Below are positions 1 to 14,091 of a DNA stretch of 64,000 bases, in pieces. This DNA is from Linepithema humile (taxonomy: Eukaryota; Arthropoda; Insecta; Hymenoptera; Formicidae). Each line of letters begins with the position of its first letter. Position 1 is the first letter of the stretch. The notes beneath the pieces are model-generated. The model was not told the DNA's origin. It did not search any database and saw nothing but the letters and a program-made list of their open reading frames with translations. Location of the stretch: NCBI RefSeq assembly GCF_040581485.1, contig NC_090129.1, positions 62,001 through 126,000 on the forward strand, given 5' to 3'. A program made the position numbers and the translations under genes.

Positions 1-80
1 TTTTCTGCTCGAGAGAATCTGATTTTTAAATTGATTTGAATTTCCAGAAATTAAACAAGTGCTGAAATAAAGAAAGATGT

Positions 81-98
81 TGCGCGCGCACGCGCACA

Positions 99-131
<33 letters not shown>

Positions 132-137
132 ACACAC

Positions 138-192
<55 letters not shown>
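81..192. repeat. Compound CG/CA/TA microsatellite
   Basis: Alternating CG, CA, CG and CA dinucleotides pass into about 26 TA units. All tracts alternate purine and pyrimidine, a composition prone to Z-DNA and cruciform formation. Confidence 0.95.
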
Positions 193-195
<3 letters not shown>

Positions 196-1407
196 ACGTC
201 TTTCTAAAAGATTTATATTTTGTAGATGCTATGAGTATTTAAACAAGTAAGTACTCTAATTGATTTCGACAGTATTTTAATCATTAAATAGATTAATAGC
301 TGTCAAAGTTTGCTAGAACCCTTTGAATATATTCTACCATCACCAAAATATTTTGTTAAAGTTTAATCGTGCTCACAACACGCAACACACAAGACAGTAA
401 CTCGAGTGCGGCTCGTTTCGAAAAATACATGTATGAAGTTACTTGCGTAAGTAACAAAATGCAGTTGTGACACTTGTCCACACAAAATTCCATATTCCAC
501 TAATAACACATATCATTATTAATTTTTATTTTTCTAATCCTTGACACCCCCATTATTTGTATACATCAAATACGTACAGATTGGTTGATTCTTATTGCAT
601 CGATTACAAATAATAATGACAAAATTGTGGACGATAAAAATGATTTTTTTTAATTTACAGATTTTTTAAATATTATAATATAAAAATAAAACTTCAAGAT
701 TATGAATAACGATAATTTCACCAATACTTTTCACCTTTTGCTCGACAGATTGGGTTAATTTGTTATAATTCATTATTGTGAAAAAATATAGTTGTAACTG
801 TTATCTGATTGCAACATTGTCAACATATTACATATATTTTGTTTATAGACAAAAATAGTCAAAAAAACACAAATAAAAATAGAAACGTAATAAAAATTAA
901 AAAGAATAATTATTACAAAAACTCGTATCCAGATTAAAATATCTTGATGAGCACGGTGATTCCGTAGAAGAATAATTAAACATATAAACACTATATATTT
1001 ATAATAAATATAAATTTTTTTTTTTTTTATTTTATTTGTATCTTTACTTTCCGAATTCTCGTATCTTTGTGTTTCTCGTAATTCTCGTATCTCGTATTTC
1101 TCGTTAATTAATGTTCAAGACAGTATGATTTTATGAAACACACGAAAAAACTAATAGTAGCCGAGATATATGATTCAAACGTCACTCTGTATACACGTAC
1201 ACACAGAGAAATCTACATCAATCTTTCGTTTTGTGATCGTCGACACGCTACGGCAAATGTTAATTTTATTCTTGTAACACGAGGATATATCCTGTCTCTC
1301 TCTGGCTCCACGTGATCATACGTTGCCTCGTTTCTAATTTACATTAATTTGATGCTCGTTCGTGAAGCGGTCGAATCGTTCTACCAGTAGTCGTCGAAGA
1401 GAAAATG

Positions 1408-1410
<3 letters not shown>

Positions 1411-1457
<47 letters not shown>

Positions 1458-1478
1458 GGGAGGGAGGGAGGGAAAGAG
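1411..1478. repeat. GA microsatellite with GGGA tail
   Basis: About 22 GA units are followed by a degenerate GGGA-type tract. Several apparent reading frames on the minus strand here are only translations of this repeat. Confidence 0.95.
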
Positions 1479-3959
1479 TGAGAGAATATATTGAAGAAAA
1501 AGAAAGACCCGCGAAAGACTTCGATCGCTTCCGAACTGAAGCTTCCCAATCTATCTCTTTAGTCATGAAAAATAAAACAAGAAATTGTGTGTATGACCTT
1601 TTGTAGGATGAAGAAAAAAAAGACAGCAGAAAATTCGAGAAAATTGATGAATTACCTAGCGAATTCGAGTGTTGCTTTTGTACCACGAAGGTATTTAATG
1701 TTCACGATCACTAATGTTCTTCTTCAGGCGGCATTACATACACCAATGGGCTGTCGAGCGAATTCGTAATATCGAGAGACTATTAATTGGCTACGAACTA
1801 GAATTTAATTTAATTACTGTTTTTTTTCTGCGTGAACGCAATATACAGTCAAATTTCCTTATTCTTTAATCATCGGAATTAAATAATCTCTCTTTTCTTA
1901 ACTCTTCTCTACAATCCCTACTGTTATTCCAATCGTATCTGCGTAGAATAAAAGTGTGCCTTGCGCCTGCTCAACTGTACATATGTAATTGTATCTTTTG
2001 TCTTTCATTCGCTTTCTCATTCTACATATGTCTTATGATTATGCGCTTATGAGGAAAAGGAAGAACAATGTAAGAGAAATTGTTAAGGAAACAAAAAATA
2101 AAAATATTAAGAATAGGATGTATTAAAAAAAGGAAAGTTTAACTGTATATATGTACGCATATTTTCTCTCGCTCTACATATCTCGTCCAGCCTTCAAAGG
2201 CGGCGTATGATCTTTTTTTACTTTCTTCCGCTTCTCGAGAGATGGAAATATTTTACACAATTCACAAGTATGCCTACCGATATTGCACATTCTTTATATA
2301 GTCCACTGGGTGTATGCACTGCCTTCCCTGCCACTTCTCAATGGAGCACAATTCTTGCGTTGACACGACACACATTGTTTATTCAAAAAAACTCTTAACG
2401 CAACCGTAGATACTTTTCTTTCGGACATTTATCATTTTTGTGCTTAACACGATTTTCTAAGTTGAGTTGAGGCAACGTGCTATTGATGCAGTCACGTCAC
2501 GCGCCGATATGTGCAATGCCTTCAGCACCACTGTTTACCCTGATACCTCTTTCTTTCAATTAGATAGATAAATATATTTCTATGATAGAATCGATAAAAC
2601 ACACATACAAACACGCACCTACGTACGCACGTTCATATACGCACATATACGTGTACATATGTGTACTGTACACGGTATGACGTAAAGATACAATTTCCTA
2701 CATTTCAGTTTAAAGTTAACGAGTTGTCAATACGTGAGAGAAAGTCGCTACGCCGAAACGAGCCGCATTTCCTTCACTTTACTTTAATTTTACTTTATTT
2801 TAGTGATTAAAACGCTTTTATTTTTTCATTTTCAGTTGCTCTACAATATATTCAAAGTCCGTTAAAATCGGAAGGGCGGACACTTGCGTTAGATTCCTCT
2901 GCTTAGACCAAGCATTCATTTCGGAACGTAAGGTTGACAAGTGGTGTAAAAACAACGATCCTTATATAATATCTTGCTTTCTTTTCAATTAATCATGAAT
3001 GATAGCATATGATAGCTATATGATAGCACGTACAACGAACAAGATCGAAGGGGTATCAAGGTAAACTTATTTTTTTTCTTCTTATCCACACAGAAACACA
3101 TACGCGTACGCACGTGTACACACTGCATTGTATAATGAACGCGCGTATTTACATACAAGAGTAGTTTTAAAAATAAACTTGAAAAGAATAATTAAAATTT
3201 TATTTTAATTTTTTTCGCATACACATACAAAAAACATAGTATTTACTTATTTTTCCATATAATTAATCTTTAAGCAATTGTCTCAGTATCACACTGGCTT
3301 TAAATTATTTGCTACATAGAAATTTTCATCCATGTTGTTCAGCCAACTTATGGTTCCACTTTTTTATTTCTGTATTAAATACAAATTACTTTCTTGATTT
3401 GTTTACTTTCCAAACAAATAGGAAGCGAAAATAAACGCATGAACTAATTGAACAATATGGATGCATTTTTTATGCAACGAACATTTAAACTAAATGTCAC
3501 GTAGGAACAAATGCTGTTTGGTAATTATGAAAAAATAAGCAACAAATAAGCTTGTGGTTTTAGTGTATACGAAAAAATTTTAATAAAAATTTAATTTTTT
3601 TCGAATATATATATCTTACTTTGGAAACTACTCTTGTGTACTACCTTTTACCAACAATTTAAAGCATGTTTATATTAAAGTGAATAACTAGCAGCACGAA
3701 AGATATATCAAAAGCAACTTTATAGATTGCATATCTATTTCCTGTATTCGGTAAGTAAGCTCTGGCAACAAAAGAGCACTTTGAGAAACAAAACCTTAAT
3801 ACGCGGCAAAATTTTTTCTTTAAGTAGATATAGACAACTACGTCACACAGAGAGATCGGGTGCACATTCCTAGTGCGTGGACACAACCAGGCAAGTATAG
3901 TATAGAGTATAGTAAGATATAGTAAGATATAGAAACTAGATATTAGAAACTCTTTTGTT

Positions 3960-4008
<49 letters not shown>
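3960..4008. repeat. GA microsatellite
   Basis: About 24 uninterrupted GA units lie roughly 500 bp upstream of the first recognised exon of the plus-strand gene. Confidence 0.95.
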
Positions 4009-4009
<1 letters not shown>

Positions 4010-4520
4010 ACATTCTTTTGCAGTCTCTTTATTTCTTACTGCCAGACGACCGCTTCGCTGGCGAAACAAGAGCATTTTCCGGCGAATCGGCTCTCAGTTT
4101 TTTACTTTAAACAGATTTTAAACTTTATATGATTCTAAATTAGCGATTCATTGTTAGCGATTTTTTTCTGTATGAATATGTGAATGTGTATACACATGTA
4201 TACATGTGTTACGTTTACATATAGTTTTATTTATAACTCTGACAGAAAAATCGAAATATCCAAATAGATTTATACATTTTAGATATTTATATTGTCAGAA
4301 AAACGTTGATAAATCCAATTTTACTTTGTTTTAAAAACCTAACAAAGTTACATCTCAATTCTTTTAGTGAAAAAAGTTTGCTTGAAAAATAAAGTCGATG
4401 CCGAGGAAGTGTTGTGCCGCTCTGAAATATATATTTTTTAAGCCAAAAAGCGTGCCGAAAGCATAAGCACTTTCGTTCGTTGCACAATCGAGACTTTTTC
4501 ATACGTCTCGTGTTTTTTAG

Positions 4521-7500
4521 GAGTACAAAGACTACAGAGACGCGGAGGACATAATGCCCCTTGCCACCAGCGACTTTCGTAACCCAGTGTGTCAGGAAAT
4601 GAGGTTCCTCAGGTTCAGCAGCGGCAGCGGCAGCGGCGGTGGTAGCGGCGGCGGAGGTGGAAGCGGTGCGGAGCAATTTGGTTCATTACTCGTGGAGCCG
4701 AGGACGTCTCCTATTCGACCGCCGGAAATGTTGAGCTTAGTGAGGATATATAATGAGCAAGGAAACTACGCCAAGATGTACAATGAGCAAGGGAGCGTTG
4801 ACAGCTCTGATACATATGCGAGTTGTCAGACGCATCCATCACATTCACAGGTATGCGAGTCGATGTCCACCAAAACAGCCCATCTTTTTTTATTATTGAA
4901 AACTAATATAAGAAGCAGATTCTCTCCCAAAACATTTCATAACAGTTTATTTTTAATTTTGGTCGGCGTTAAATCTTTCAAAACAAAACATTTAATAACT
5001 GCGCGTAATACTTGACGTACATGACGGGGAGACATTTGTCATTCCCGCAAGAAAGTTATACTCGAAAGTTTCAAAACAAATTCTTTGCTTTCACAGGGCG
5101 ATCTAACCGAGGAAATGGACAGCAATCTTTACGTGAATCCTCTGGAGGCAACGGAAAAATGCGGTCGTGTGAAAAAATCCATTTCCGGCGAAGTCGGCCG
5201 TAACATCATTTCCGATGCGTCACCCAGCGTTGAATCCTTGAAGGACATCCGCCCTTTTAACGAAATCAGTAAAATCAACTTGAACGACACGATACCCAAG
5301 CATAGAAAAATAAGGATCCAACAAGTGAGTCTTTTAATGATTTTCTATAACTTATCTCAAACACAGCACTTATCTCTATCCATTCTATTGTGTGCAATTG
5401 TTATTGATATGTGGTATTACATCAACGTATGAAAGAAGAATAGGAGAATGCGACTAATGAATCGATAAAAAGTGTACAGAGAGTATGAGCATAATCCCAA
5501 ACAAGTATTATAGGAACACTTACAATGTTTTAGATTTTTGACGTAGTAGGATAAACGCGACACTGCAATATTTCTCAATAAGAAGAAATTATTATTTCGT
5601 TTTTTAATAATTTTATATTATGATTATGGTTAAATGGTTTTAATGATTTCGTGTAACCACTGTCATGATACATATTATCCTTGCAAGATATTGCGCTGTC
5701 ACATTTACTCCACTCTCATAATCTCATTTTAATTAACTGTTTCGTTAAGAGTAGCTGTTAATTAGCACCAAATACTTTCAATTAACAATATAGTGCAGGA
5801 ATTTTTGGCAAACGCAGTAATAAAATTTTAAAAATTTAATGAGGAAGAAATTTTGTAGTAGTTGTGTATCACTTTCAAAGGAGGAATATGCGAATCACGT
5901 CATCGTATGATCATGCACAACCGTACGCACTCATACACCGCACCCCGCTGCTTTTTTCAGCCGCAAAAACCACCGAGACATCAAGCGGAGCACAGTTGAG
6001 CGCTCGCCACAGGCTATCGCACTTTTCTGAACACTGCGATGCTCGTCAGAGGGGAAACGCGCAATATCGCACGTTTGGCACTCGGATACGGAAGTAAGCT
6101 CGTTCGCAGCGTGACGCAGCGTGTCGCGCTTGGTCGGCGACAAATAGCGGGTATCGTTCACCTTGTGTCAGGGAACTGTCATCAAGGCCAATGACATGTG
6201 CACTGGATCTGATAAAAAACATAGAGAAGCAACATTTTTATCGAACTGTCGGCCAATGTTTCTCTAACCAAAATTTAAGTTCGGATTTGATTTGATGGAA
6301 TTAGAGTCGTCAGTTAAATTTTCGAAAAGCGGACAAATTTCTCCTTTTCCAATTAATTTTAATTAAAATTTTTTATTATTAAATATCAAACATTCTAGAG
6401 CTTCGAAATGTGAGTTTGGTAAAATTTCCGCTGCAAAAATATGGCATCAAATTCGATAAAAATACAATCTATTACTTTTCGCGCTTTTTATCAAACAGCT
6501 ATGTACAATATATGTAGACCAAGAATTGGCATAATTATTCCACATTAAGCAGAGAGAATAAATTTGATATCAAACTTTTAGTTTACGTTGCAAGATTTGA
6601 GTAATTCCATCAATTTTTTCAATAGTTTTAATTCATCATATTCAGATTTTTGACCCTTCAAACCAGTATAATTAAATGTAAAATTTTAATTAATCTCAAT
6701 ATTGCATAAATATTTCTGCAAGTTTTCATTTATAATATTTACATATATGACACACGATGATGATCACGGTAGTATACTATTGCAATGATACGCGTATACC
6801 GCGGTGATATACAGGTGATACAATCATAGTACAAAGAACCGAGCAAAAATAAGTCGAAATTGCCGAATAATTTTTTTTCTTTCAAAGTTTTGTTTTCCAG
6901 AGTAGGTTTTTTTATCTTTCTGCTACAATGTAGCATATAGAGAATTGAAATTATGCTGAAAAATTATTCGCTGTCTAACAAACAAGAGCACATTTTCTAA
7001 TGATACCGGTAATTTTTCTTTGTAAAAATACGCAGATAAAATAGTTCTGTTAATATATTTGGTAAAATACGCGGGCCAATAATATTGTCCCTAATTATCT
7101 CAGCCCATACTTTCACGCTACATCTCTCTTGAAAATTTATTTGACAAATTACACATTTCGAGTTTCTACAGCAAGGATTCTAAGCAAGGACTCACATAGC
7201 AAGCAGTCATTATCTAATAAGGTTCTTCTGTCATCATAATAACCGATTATGACGTCATGATTAGTAATTAAGACGACAAAAACACGGCAGATAATGACCG
7301 CTTGCTACTTGGGGATACGTAATATGAACATTCAAAACACCATTCGTGCACGTGTATTCGACGCGATTTTCAAACTTACTATAAATGAAATCAATTCATT
7401 AGTATTAGCAACTCTGAACTCTTTCTTTGCCCTCAGCGCTGTTCATTCATGGTCATTGCTCACATTGCACGTGATTGTCTATTGTCAGGGTGGGGCCGTA

Positions 7501-10302
7501 GACTTCAAGATTACATTTACATCAATTGTTTACGTATTGTCTACGTAAGCACTGACTTTTTTATGACAATGCAAACTATGTAGACTACTATAAAAGTTAA
7601 TAATTAGTGACCGTTAGACAGAGGAGAGAGTCCGGAATTCGGACCGAAACGTCTCTTTTTGTTTCGTTTTGCATTTTTTTTTGTTTTGTCAATAAATTAC
7701 CCCCCCCCCCCCGCACCAAAATCTGCATTTGATTTTTATTATCTTTTTTCCCCCGCTAATTTTTTCTATCGTTACAAAACCATTCGCGTTATTCTGTTAG
7801 AACTTAATATTTATAATTTATGCAGTACTCTCCATTGAGCAGACACATAATACGCAGGGATCTATACTCATCTTATATGTGTTTTCTTTTTAATATATGA
7901 CAGATTTATTTTAGCAAGACAAAAAAATTCCCATGACATTTGTCACTATAACATACAATGACAAATAATACACAATATCTACATTAATATGTGATATTAT
8001 TTTTCTACTGTTCATAATTTTATTTTATTTATAGAATATATTATTGAAAACAATGTGCGTTATTTCTTTAAACGAAAAAATTTAATCATTGTCGCGCGTT
8101 TAACAAAAGTTAAATATATTCATCGAAAGATTAAATCTTAAATAACAATTACTATTTTTTTTCTTAGATATGAGCGATAACTATAATAATTCTTATCAGA
8201 GTTGTCGTTTTAAATCACATATTCTCTTCTTAATATCTCTCTTAAAACGCATTTTGTGTGATCTGAATAACGTAATAAACTATACTCTGCCTGTTTTTTA
8301 ATCTTCTTTTAAGGTCTATCTCGTACTGCTATAGAAATATAGATGTAACGTGAAGAGAAATACATAATTATAATATAATTGTGAAGAAAATCATATTTTT
8401 ATCGCAGATTTATCATTAATTGTGATATTGTGTCTAATTTTAACCTTTATCTGTCTAATACAAGGATTCTCTTCAATCGTATTGCTGACTAAATATGTGA
8501 TGGTGAGAATATGAAGGACATAGTGACATCCCGTTTATATGTTATTACAATTATTGATGTACGAGCCATAATTTTTATACGCGATTGATTACAGTGTGCA
8601 AAGTCTCGGACGCAATTCATTAGCGATCAGGCGAACATGATGGAACGTGATATTCCCAAGAGTGATTCTACGGAGAACAATAACAATTATTACGAAGGAT
8701 TACGCGGTGGCAGACCATCCCCGTTCGCGCCAAATAGCTTGGTGTCCGCCACGCGTATCATCAATCATCACTTATTCGGATCCCCCGGTGAATCGAAACA
8801 TTGCGCGGGTAAATATTAGGCCTCAACTTACAAGAAAACAAATGCAAGTGTTTCTCTTGGATTTTTTACACGGACGTTGAGTAGAGTATATTCTAAAGTA
8901 GTTAAAAAAAACATATATTTCTCTGCATGTTTTCTCATATGTTTACAAGTTGAAAAACAATCCTCTAGCAAACTCTAAGATATTTTAAAAAATATTCACA
9001 AATAAAAGCTTCATGATATTAAATGAATTTTACATAGCACACTTTAAATTTTCGAAAACTGTCATGCTTTTTAATATGTTTCTATTTCTCAATATTATCT
9101 TTATGAATTTCATAATTTTGGTAAAGATAAAACTAAAACAGTTTTCTTTAATAATATTATTTTTCAAAATTGCATTTATCTAAATATCGCGCTATACGCA
9201 CCACACTGCACTGCGTATGTTGTGAAATATCTAGAAAATTTGTATCGTCGGAATACACATATGTCATGATAAAATTTCGTTTCAGACACAAGCACCGAGA
9301 GTAAGCTTTCGCTATCAATGGACTCGGTAAACAGCGACAGTATACCGTTCATGGGCCGCCACCGCACGTCGAAATCGATCCTGAAAAAGTCCAATAGTGG
9401 CAATAATTACTACAGCAATACCGGTGATTCGGATACCGAGAAGCTGATCACAGATAGCGCGTCTACGACAAGCGTATGCGACAACGAAATGAGTGCATGT
9501 GATACTTTGGCTAACGTGAATGGCACGCGCGCGAAAAACCGACCGACATCACCGTTACTCTCGCGACAGGTCCTTGAGTCGATATTCCGCACTAATAACA
9601 ACACCGATAGAACATACACAAGTGATGAGGTGGATGAAAAGAACAGCGTCGTGAGAACGTCAAAGATCCTATTGGACGATATTGTTCAAGGTTTGTATGT
9701 GAGAACATTTCGTAATCGAAAAAATTAAAAGATACAAAAGAAAAGTAATTGCTGTCACTTTATTATTATCGGTGACAATATTTACAATTAAGTTTGTTCG
9801 AGTTTTCCATATAGATGTGTACGAAAAATTAAAATTTTAATTGAAAACGCGTTATACGATTCGAAAAATTGTATAATAGATACATTTAAAATGTTTTATC
9901 AGAATATATTGAAGCATTCTCACAATTTTATAGTTTGCTTTAGAAATCGAACAAACTTAATTGCCAACTCAATGATATTTAATAACACTTTTGACTAGTT
10001 TATTCTAACATGTGTACATTATAGAAGAGAAACACTCTTTTGATGAAGTAGCAGTGGAGAAACAGAAATCGAAAAATGTAGAGTCGGACAAGCAATTGCG
10101 AAAGCCGCCGAAGATACGCCTGCAAGAGGAATACAAGGAGAGTCAGACTACGCTGATACTACGTCCCTACAAAACGAAAAAGTCGATAACTATGACAATG
10201 GAGGAAAAAAGAAAAGCCAACAAATTGACTGGTCACGCTTGCGCAATTTATAAGACCACCGACACAAATTGCCTCTCTCAAGAATACCATTTCTCATCGT
10301 AA
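4521..10302 (+). CDS. Unrecognised Ser/Asn-rich protein, 3' part of the gene
   Basis: Five exons join in frame: 4521-4850, 5097-5324, 8595-8808, 9286-9690 and 10025-10302, with GT/AG borders and phases 0, 0, 1, 1. They give 484 codons plus a TAA. The first ATG is at 4554, but the 11 preceding codons after an acceptor at 4519-4520 also look protein-like (EYKDYRDAEDI), so coding may begin in an exon further upstream. I do not recognise the family. Visible features are a Gly/Ser tract (residues about 35-50 of the model), two YNEQG pentapeptides close together, a phosphosite-like stretch SVDSSDTYASCQTHP, the basic-Ser motif SKSILKKSNS, and a Lys/Arg-rich C-terminal exon. There is no signal peptide or membrane segment in this part. 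It resembles a disordered cytoplasmic tail or scaffold. An AATAAA at 10566 could end the transcript. Confidence 0.72.
5900..6110 (+). promoter_or_regulatory. CpG-rich island in intron 2, possible alternative promoter
   Basis: This roughly 200-bp patch is visibly richer in G+C and CpG than the surrounding intron. It ends near a good donor-like sequence (GAAGTAAGC, about 6090). That combination would fit an alternative first exon splicing to 8595. There is no direct transcript evidence. Confidence 0.3.
7198..7306. repeat. Short inverted repeat in intron 2
   Basis: AGCAAGCAGTCATTATCT at the left is mirrored by AGATAATGACCGCTTGCT at the right with one mismatch. The centre holds a TGACGTCA palindrome. 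This is probably a small MITE or its remnant. Confidence 0.55.
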
Positions 10303-11734
10303 TGATTTTTCCAATTTAACAATTATTCGCTACATTAGACGATACATGTAGTTATCATCACCTGTTACGTGTTTACACACGTTTGCTGTATAACAATTCG
10401 TCTGTGCCTGTCAATTACATTACGCTTAATTGCACTAACAGTCCTGGTCAATTAACGATATAACAATGTATAATTTCGCTGTTTTTATGCTATTTTGTTT
10501 CTTTCTTCTTTCATTATACAAAGGTTTCATCATTTTATATTATTGGTAAAATTTATTAATATAAAAATAAACTCGAAGAAGACTCACTTTGGCAATAACG
10601 TTAATATTCATTCCGGTCAAAATTAAGTTTTTACTTGTTCATCAGGTGTCGTAATCGTTCCGATCGTTTTTTGAAATTTATTCGAATGTCTACAATTAAT
10701 AAAAAGAGACAATTAATAAAAAATTACGGAATTATTTTGGATGTGTTTTCGAAAATTTATAATATAACTACTCTGTATTGTAAGCAATATGCTATATTTC
10801 TAAAACTTTTCAGTTGCAACTTTGCAACTATACAAGGAAATCACATAGTAATTTTATTACGTGGTCGCATGTGCGGGTTCCATAATGAAATACAAAAATA
10901 TATATTTGAATTGAAATTTGTTTTAACAAAAAGGGAGAAAAGGGAAGAAAATTATCTTTATTTATGCATCTTTATTTTCTAGACTATTTTCGTAATATTA
11001 CGTAAAATAAATGAAGAAAAAAGAATTAATATCTTGACAAAGGTGCAATCAATTTTCAGATTTGGAGATAAGTCTTCGTAAACGTATAAAAATTGTGGAA
11101 TAACGCACGATAGATAGTTATTAAAGCTCATACATAATAAGTGGCTGTTGAAAAGTAAACGGTAATCTAAATACCGAGCCACACCATAATAGGAATTTAG
11201 CACATAATAAAAATATTGATGTAAATATTTTTTTTTAACGAGCAACAAGTATGAGTGTCACACTGCCTCACATTAATCGAACTATTACATATATAAACCA
11301 CAGTAATCACACAATCTCGTTTATTTCTTTGTTAAAGCTAATATTACCAAACTAGAGCAACGCTGGCGATAAATTTGTGCGATAAATTGTGATAGAACGT
11401 ATGAATCTTAATCTATTCTACAGAAGCTTACTAGTTACGGATATAACAGTCTGATTCGTGTTATTTCGTTATATATCGATGTCAACATGTACACATATAA
11501 TAAAATACAAATGATCGTACGGTCGTCATTAGAATTAGCAGCATAAGTACAAACCGCGCGACGATTTCGTTAAAATCAAAATGCGCCGATTTTAGTGATT
11601 GTAGAAACGTAGCCGCTAATAGTATAACATAAATATATGCATATATACATATGTATATGTATATCCACATTATACACATACATATATATGCACCTTTTTA
11701 AAATATTGAGTGTCAAAGATAAAATAGGAAACTT

Positions 11735-11749
11735 TGTGTGCGTGCGTGC

Positions 11750-11780
<31 letters not shown>

Positions 11781-11820
11781 AATGTGCGTGCGTGCGTACA
11801 TGTGCGCGCGCGCGCGCACA
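11735..11820. repeat. GTGC/CG/TG microsatellite
   Basis: Runs of GTGC, CG and TG units are purely alternating purine and pyrimidine. The Cys/Arg/His-rich frames seen here on both strands are artefacts of the repeat. Confidence 0.95.
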
Positions 11821-13338
11821 TTGTACTATTTTTTTATTTTTAACACCCAAGTATCTTAAGAAGATAAAACTTTTTGAAAAAATGTTTTAAACAAATGCTA
11901 CTTGATTTCAAGAAGGATATATAATGCAGACTTTACTAATTAATTTATTAGTATTTAATTGATTTATTATTACTAATTAATTTATATAGTATAAATTGGT
12001 ATACATTTAGTGTAAAGTTTTGCGTGATCTTTCCAAGATTATTATATAACAAAATCATCTAAAATTTTTAAACAAATACCCCCATTTTTAATTGCGCATT
12101 CTTAAAACTGACGTTTTGCAAAACATTAATAATGAAGCCTTTTTTATAATTTAATACTTAAGAGTTATAAATCTTGAAATTTGTGATATATATACTTTCG
12201 GTATTTAGGAGGTCAAGCGATCGAATAATACCTCACGCAAGGTACAACTCAAGTCAGCGTCTTACATCTTCTTTAAAACAAAGTAACTTATATATATACA
12301 CACGCGCGTATGTGTGTCATAAAGAATATTATAAGACTTGAAGTTGAATATTAAATGAAATCGGAACTTCAAATTAAATTAAAAATTTTGAGCTAAATCC
12401 ATTGGATATACTAATGGGGAGAGAGAGATGTTACGAACAACAAATTTATCATCAATGAGAATGAATTACAATGAGAAATTAATTCTGTTTATATAAATCT
12501 GAAATTTTATTTTTATTTGCCATCAATTAAATACATAGTTATGTTGAAAAATTTTTTCAAATAAAATATTTATTTAATAGATATTATAAAAGATATCTAT
12601 CAGAATTGATTCGCTTTACAAAAGTTTAAGATTATTAAATTAAAAATTTTTGTACTATTTTAAAATAAATTGGACTATTTTCATATTTTATAATTATCAT
12701 TTAGATTTCAATCAAAACTGTGATATTTCAATATGTAATCACAATTTTAATTACGATAATCTAAATAAATAATTTAATATAAAATACGAAAATGTTCTAA
12801 TTTGTTCGAAAATAATACAAAGATTTGTAATGCCAGTAGCAAAAGAAAGGCAATTTACTTCGAAAATCGACTGCAAATTTCAACTAAATTTCACAATCAG
12901 CTCTATTTAGAATTATGCAAGCGTCATCAGTGTTTCATCTAGAGATGTAATTGCGATAGCAATCATACTTTTTATAAGACAGCGAAATACGTAACAAGCA
13001 TATCCATAAATTTTGCATCATAGTTTTATCCAACAAACGCGTATTTTTTGTGCGTATTACTTGTGTATTTCAGCAATAGTACACTACAGAAATACTTAAC
13101 TCGAGAGATTGTAATCGCGCCTTAGACACTGTATTTGCGAATAATACCGTTTTCACACTAAAACGTTTTTGCAATCGACCGCTCTAACGTCAAGATGCAT
13201 TATCTCACACCAGTTCTTCCAGAACATTTTAAACCGTAGCGAACGCAACGCGTTCTGATTTAGATCTTTTATCGTTAGAAGATGTTCAGTGAAGTACATA
13301 TCTGCAATATGATATTTCTATTAGCCATCTTTGTAATA

Positions 13339-13484
13339 ATCAAATAACTAAAAGGGCTACAAGAGCCGCAGCCGATTACAAGCACTGATTCTATAGATAT
13401 ATTCAAATTGTTTCGCAATAACACAAACGTCTCGGTCTATATTAGGCTGCGGCTCTTTTGTCCTCTTTTAATTTAGTTATTTGA
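13339..13484. repeat. Palindromic MITE-like element
   Basis: The left end ATCAAATAACTAAA and the inner block AAGAGCCGCAGCC reappear inverted at the right (GGCTGCGGCTCTT, then TTTAGTTATTTGAT). Arms are about 40 nt with small indels. Short length, terminal inversion and no coding capacity fit a MITE. Confidence 0.65.
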
Positions 13485-14091
13485 TTGCTTAAATCACTAG
13501 AGCCTTGCTAAATTTTATTTTTATAGTACCTGTAGAGAAGTAGATAATGTACGAATGTATACTATTATCGTCAGTTTACCAGCAATCTCGTTATTGCGTC
13601 AATGTGAATAGAATGTAAAATATTTTCTGCTGGCAGAACTAATAAGATTCATCATTTTTAGCAGATATTTTAATTAACGGCGATACAACGTACTCGTTGT
13701 TAGAGTGTAAATGACAAGAAAAGGCAGTAGATGTCAAAAATCTGTCGAAACTTGCAGATCTTGCCGAGCTGTGTTCCATATTCATAAACTCGCTTCCGCT
13801 GCGTGTACGTGCATATGGCTTATGTTACGGATGATTGTTAAACATTGTTGTCGCATCTGTTATGTACATTAAAAGATTGTAAGCTAAGCGAATAGTTTGG
13901 AAAGGGTGTTAGACCGCCTTTTGTGAGAAAATCTGGCTATTTTTTAAAATAAAATTTTATGATTCTGATTTTCTGCTTAGTAAAATTTGAAAAATGAATG
14001 TTTAAACCTTTTCGTGTCTTTTGTACCATCTTGTGTATCTTTATTCTAATTATATATAGATATCAATTTGTCGTATGTTAAATTTGTTCAG

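Larger units (their letters stand above)
1..4520. other. Non-coding AT-rich region with microsatellites
   Basis: No open frame here looks like a conserved protein. The stretch is AT-rich and broken by simple repeats: CG/CA/TA alternation at 81-192, GA-rich DNA at 1411-1478 and a pure GA run at 3960-4008. The exon starting at 4521 follows a plausible acceptor, so part of this region is probably an intron or 5' flank of the gene to the right. I could not identify the upstream exon. Confidence 0.6.
10303..14091. other. Non-coding AT-rich region
   Basis: No convincing exon is visible. The region contains the 3' flank of the plus-strand gene, a GT/GC microsatellite (11735-11820) and a palindromic element (13339-13484). 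Confidence 0.6.

Noticed and set aside
1334..1686. Ser/Leu-rich minus-strand frames
   Set aside because: They are translations of the GA microsatellite.
7623..7653. Hammerhead-ribozyme-like core (GTCC/GGAC stem then CGAAACGTC)
   Set aside because: The stem and the GAAAC-GTC part fit, but the required CUGAUGA box is not there (GGAGAGA instead), so it cannot be called a ribozyme; possibly a decayed retroelement end.
7700..7712. Run of 13 C
   Set aside because: A homopolymer with no other structure; its length may be a sequencing artefact.
11576..11843. Cys/Arg/His-rich frames on both strands
   Set aside because: They are translations of the GT/GC microsatellite.
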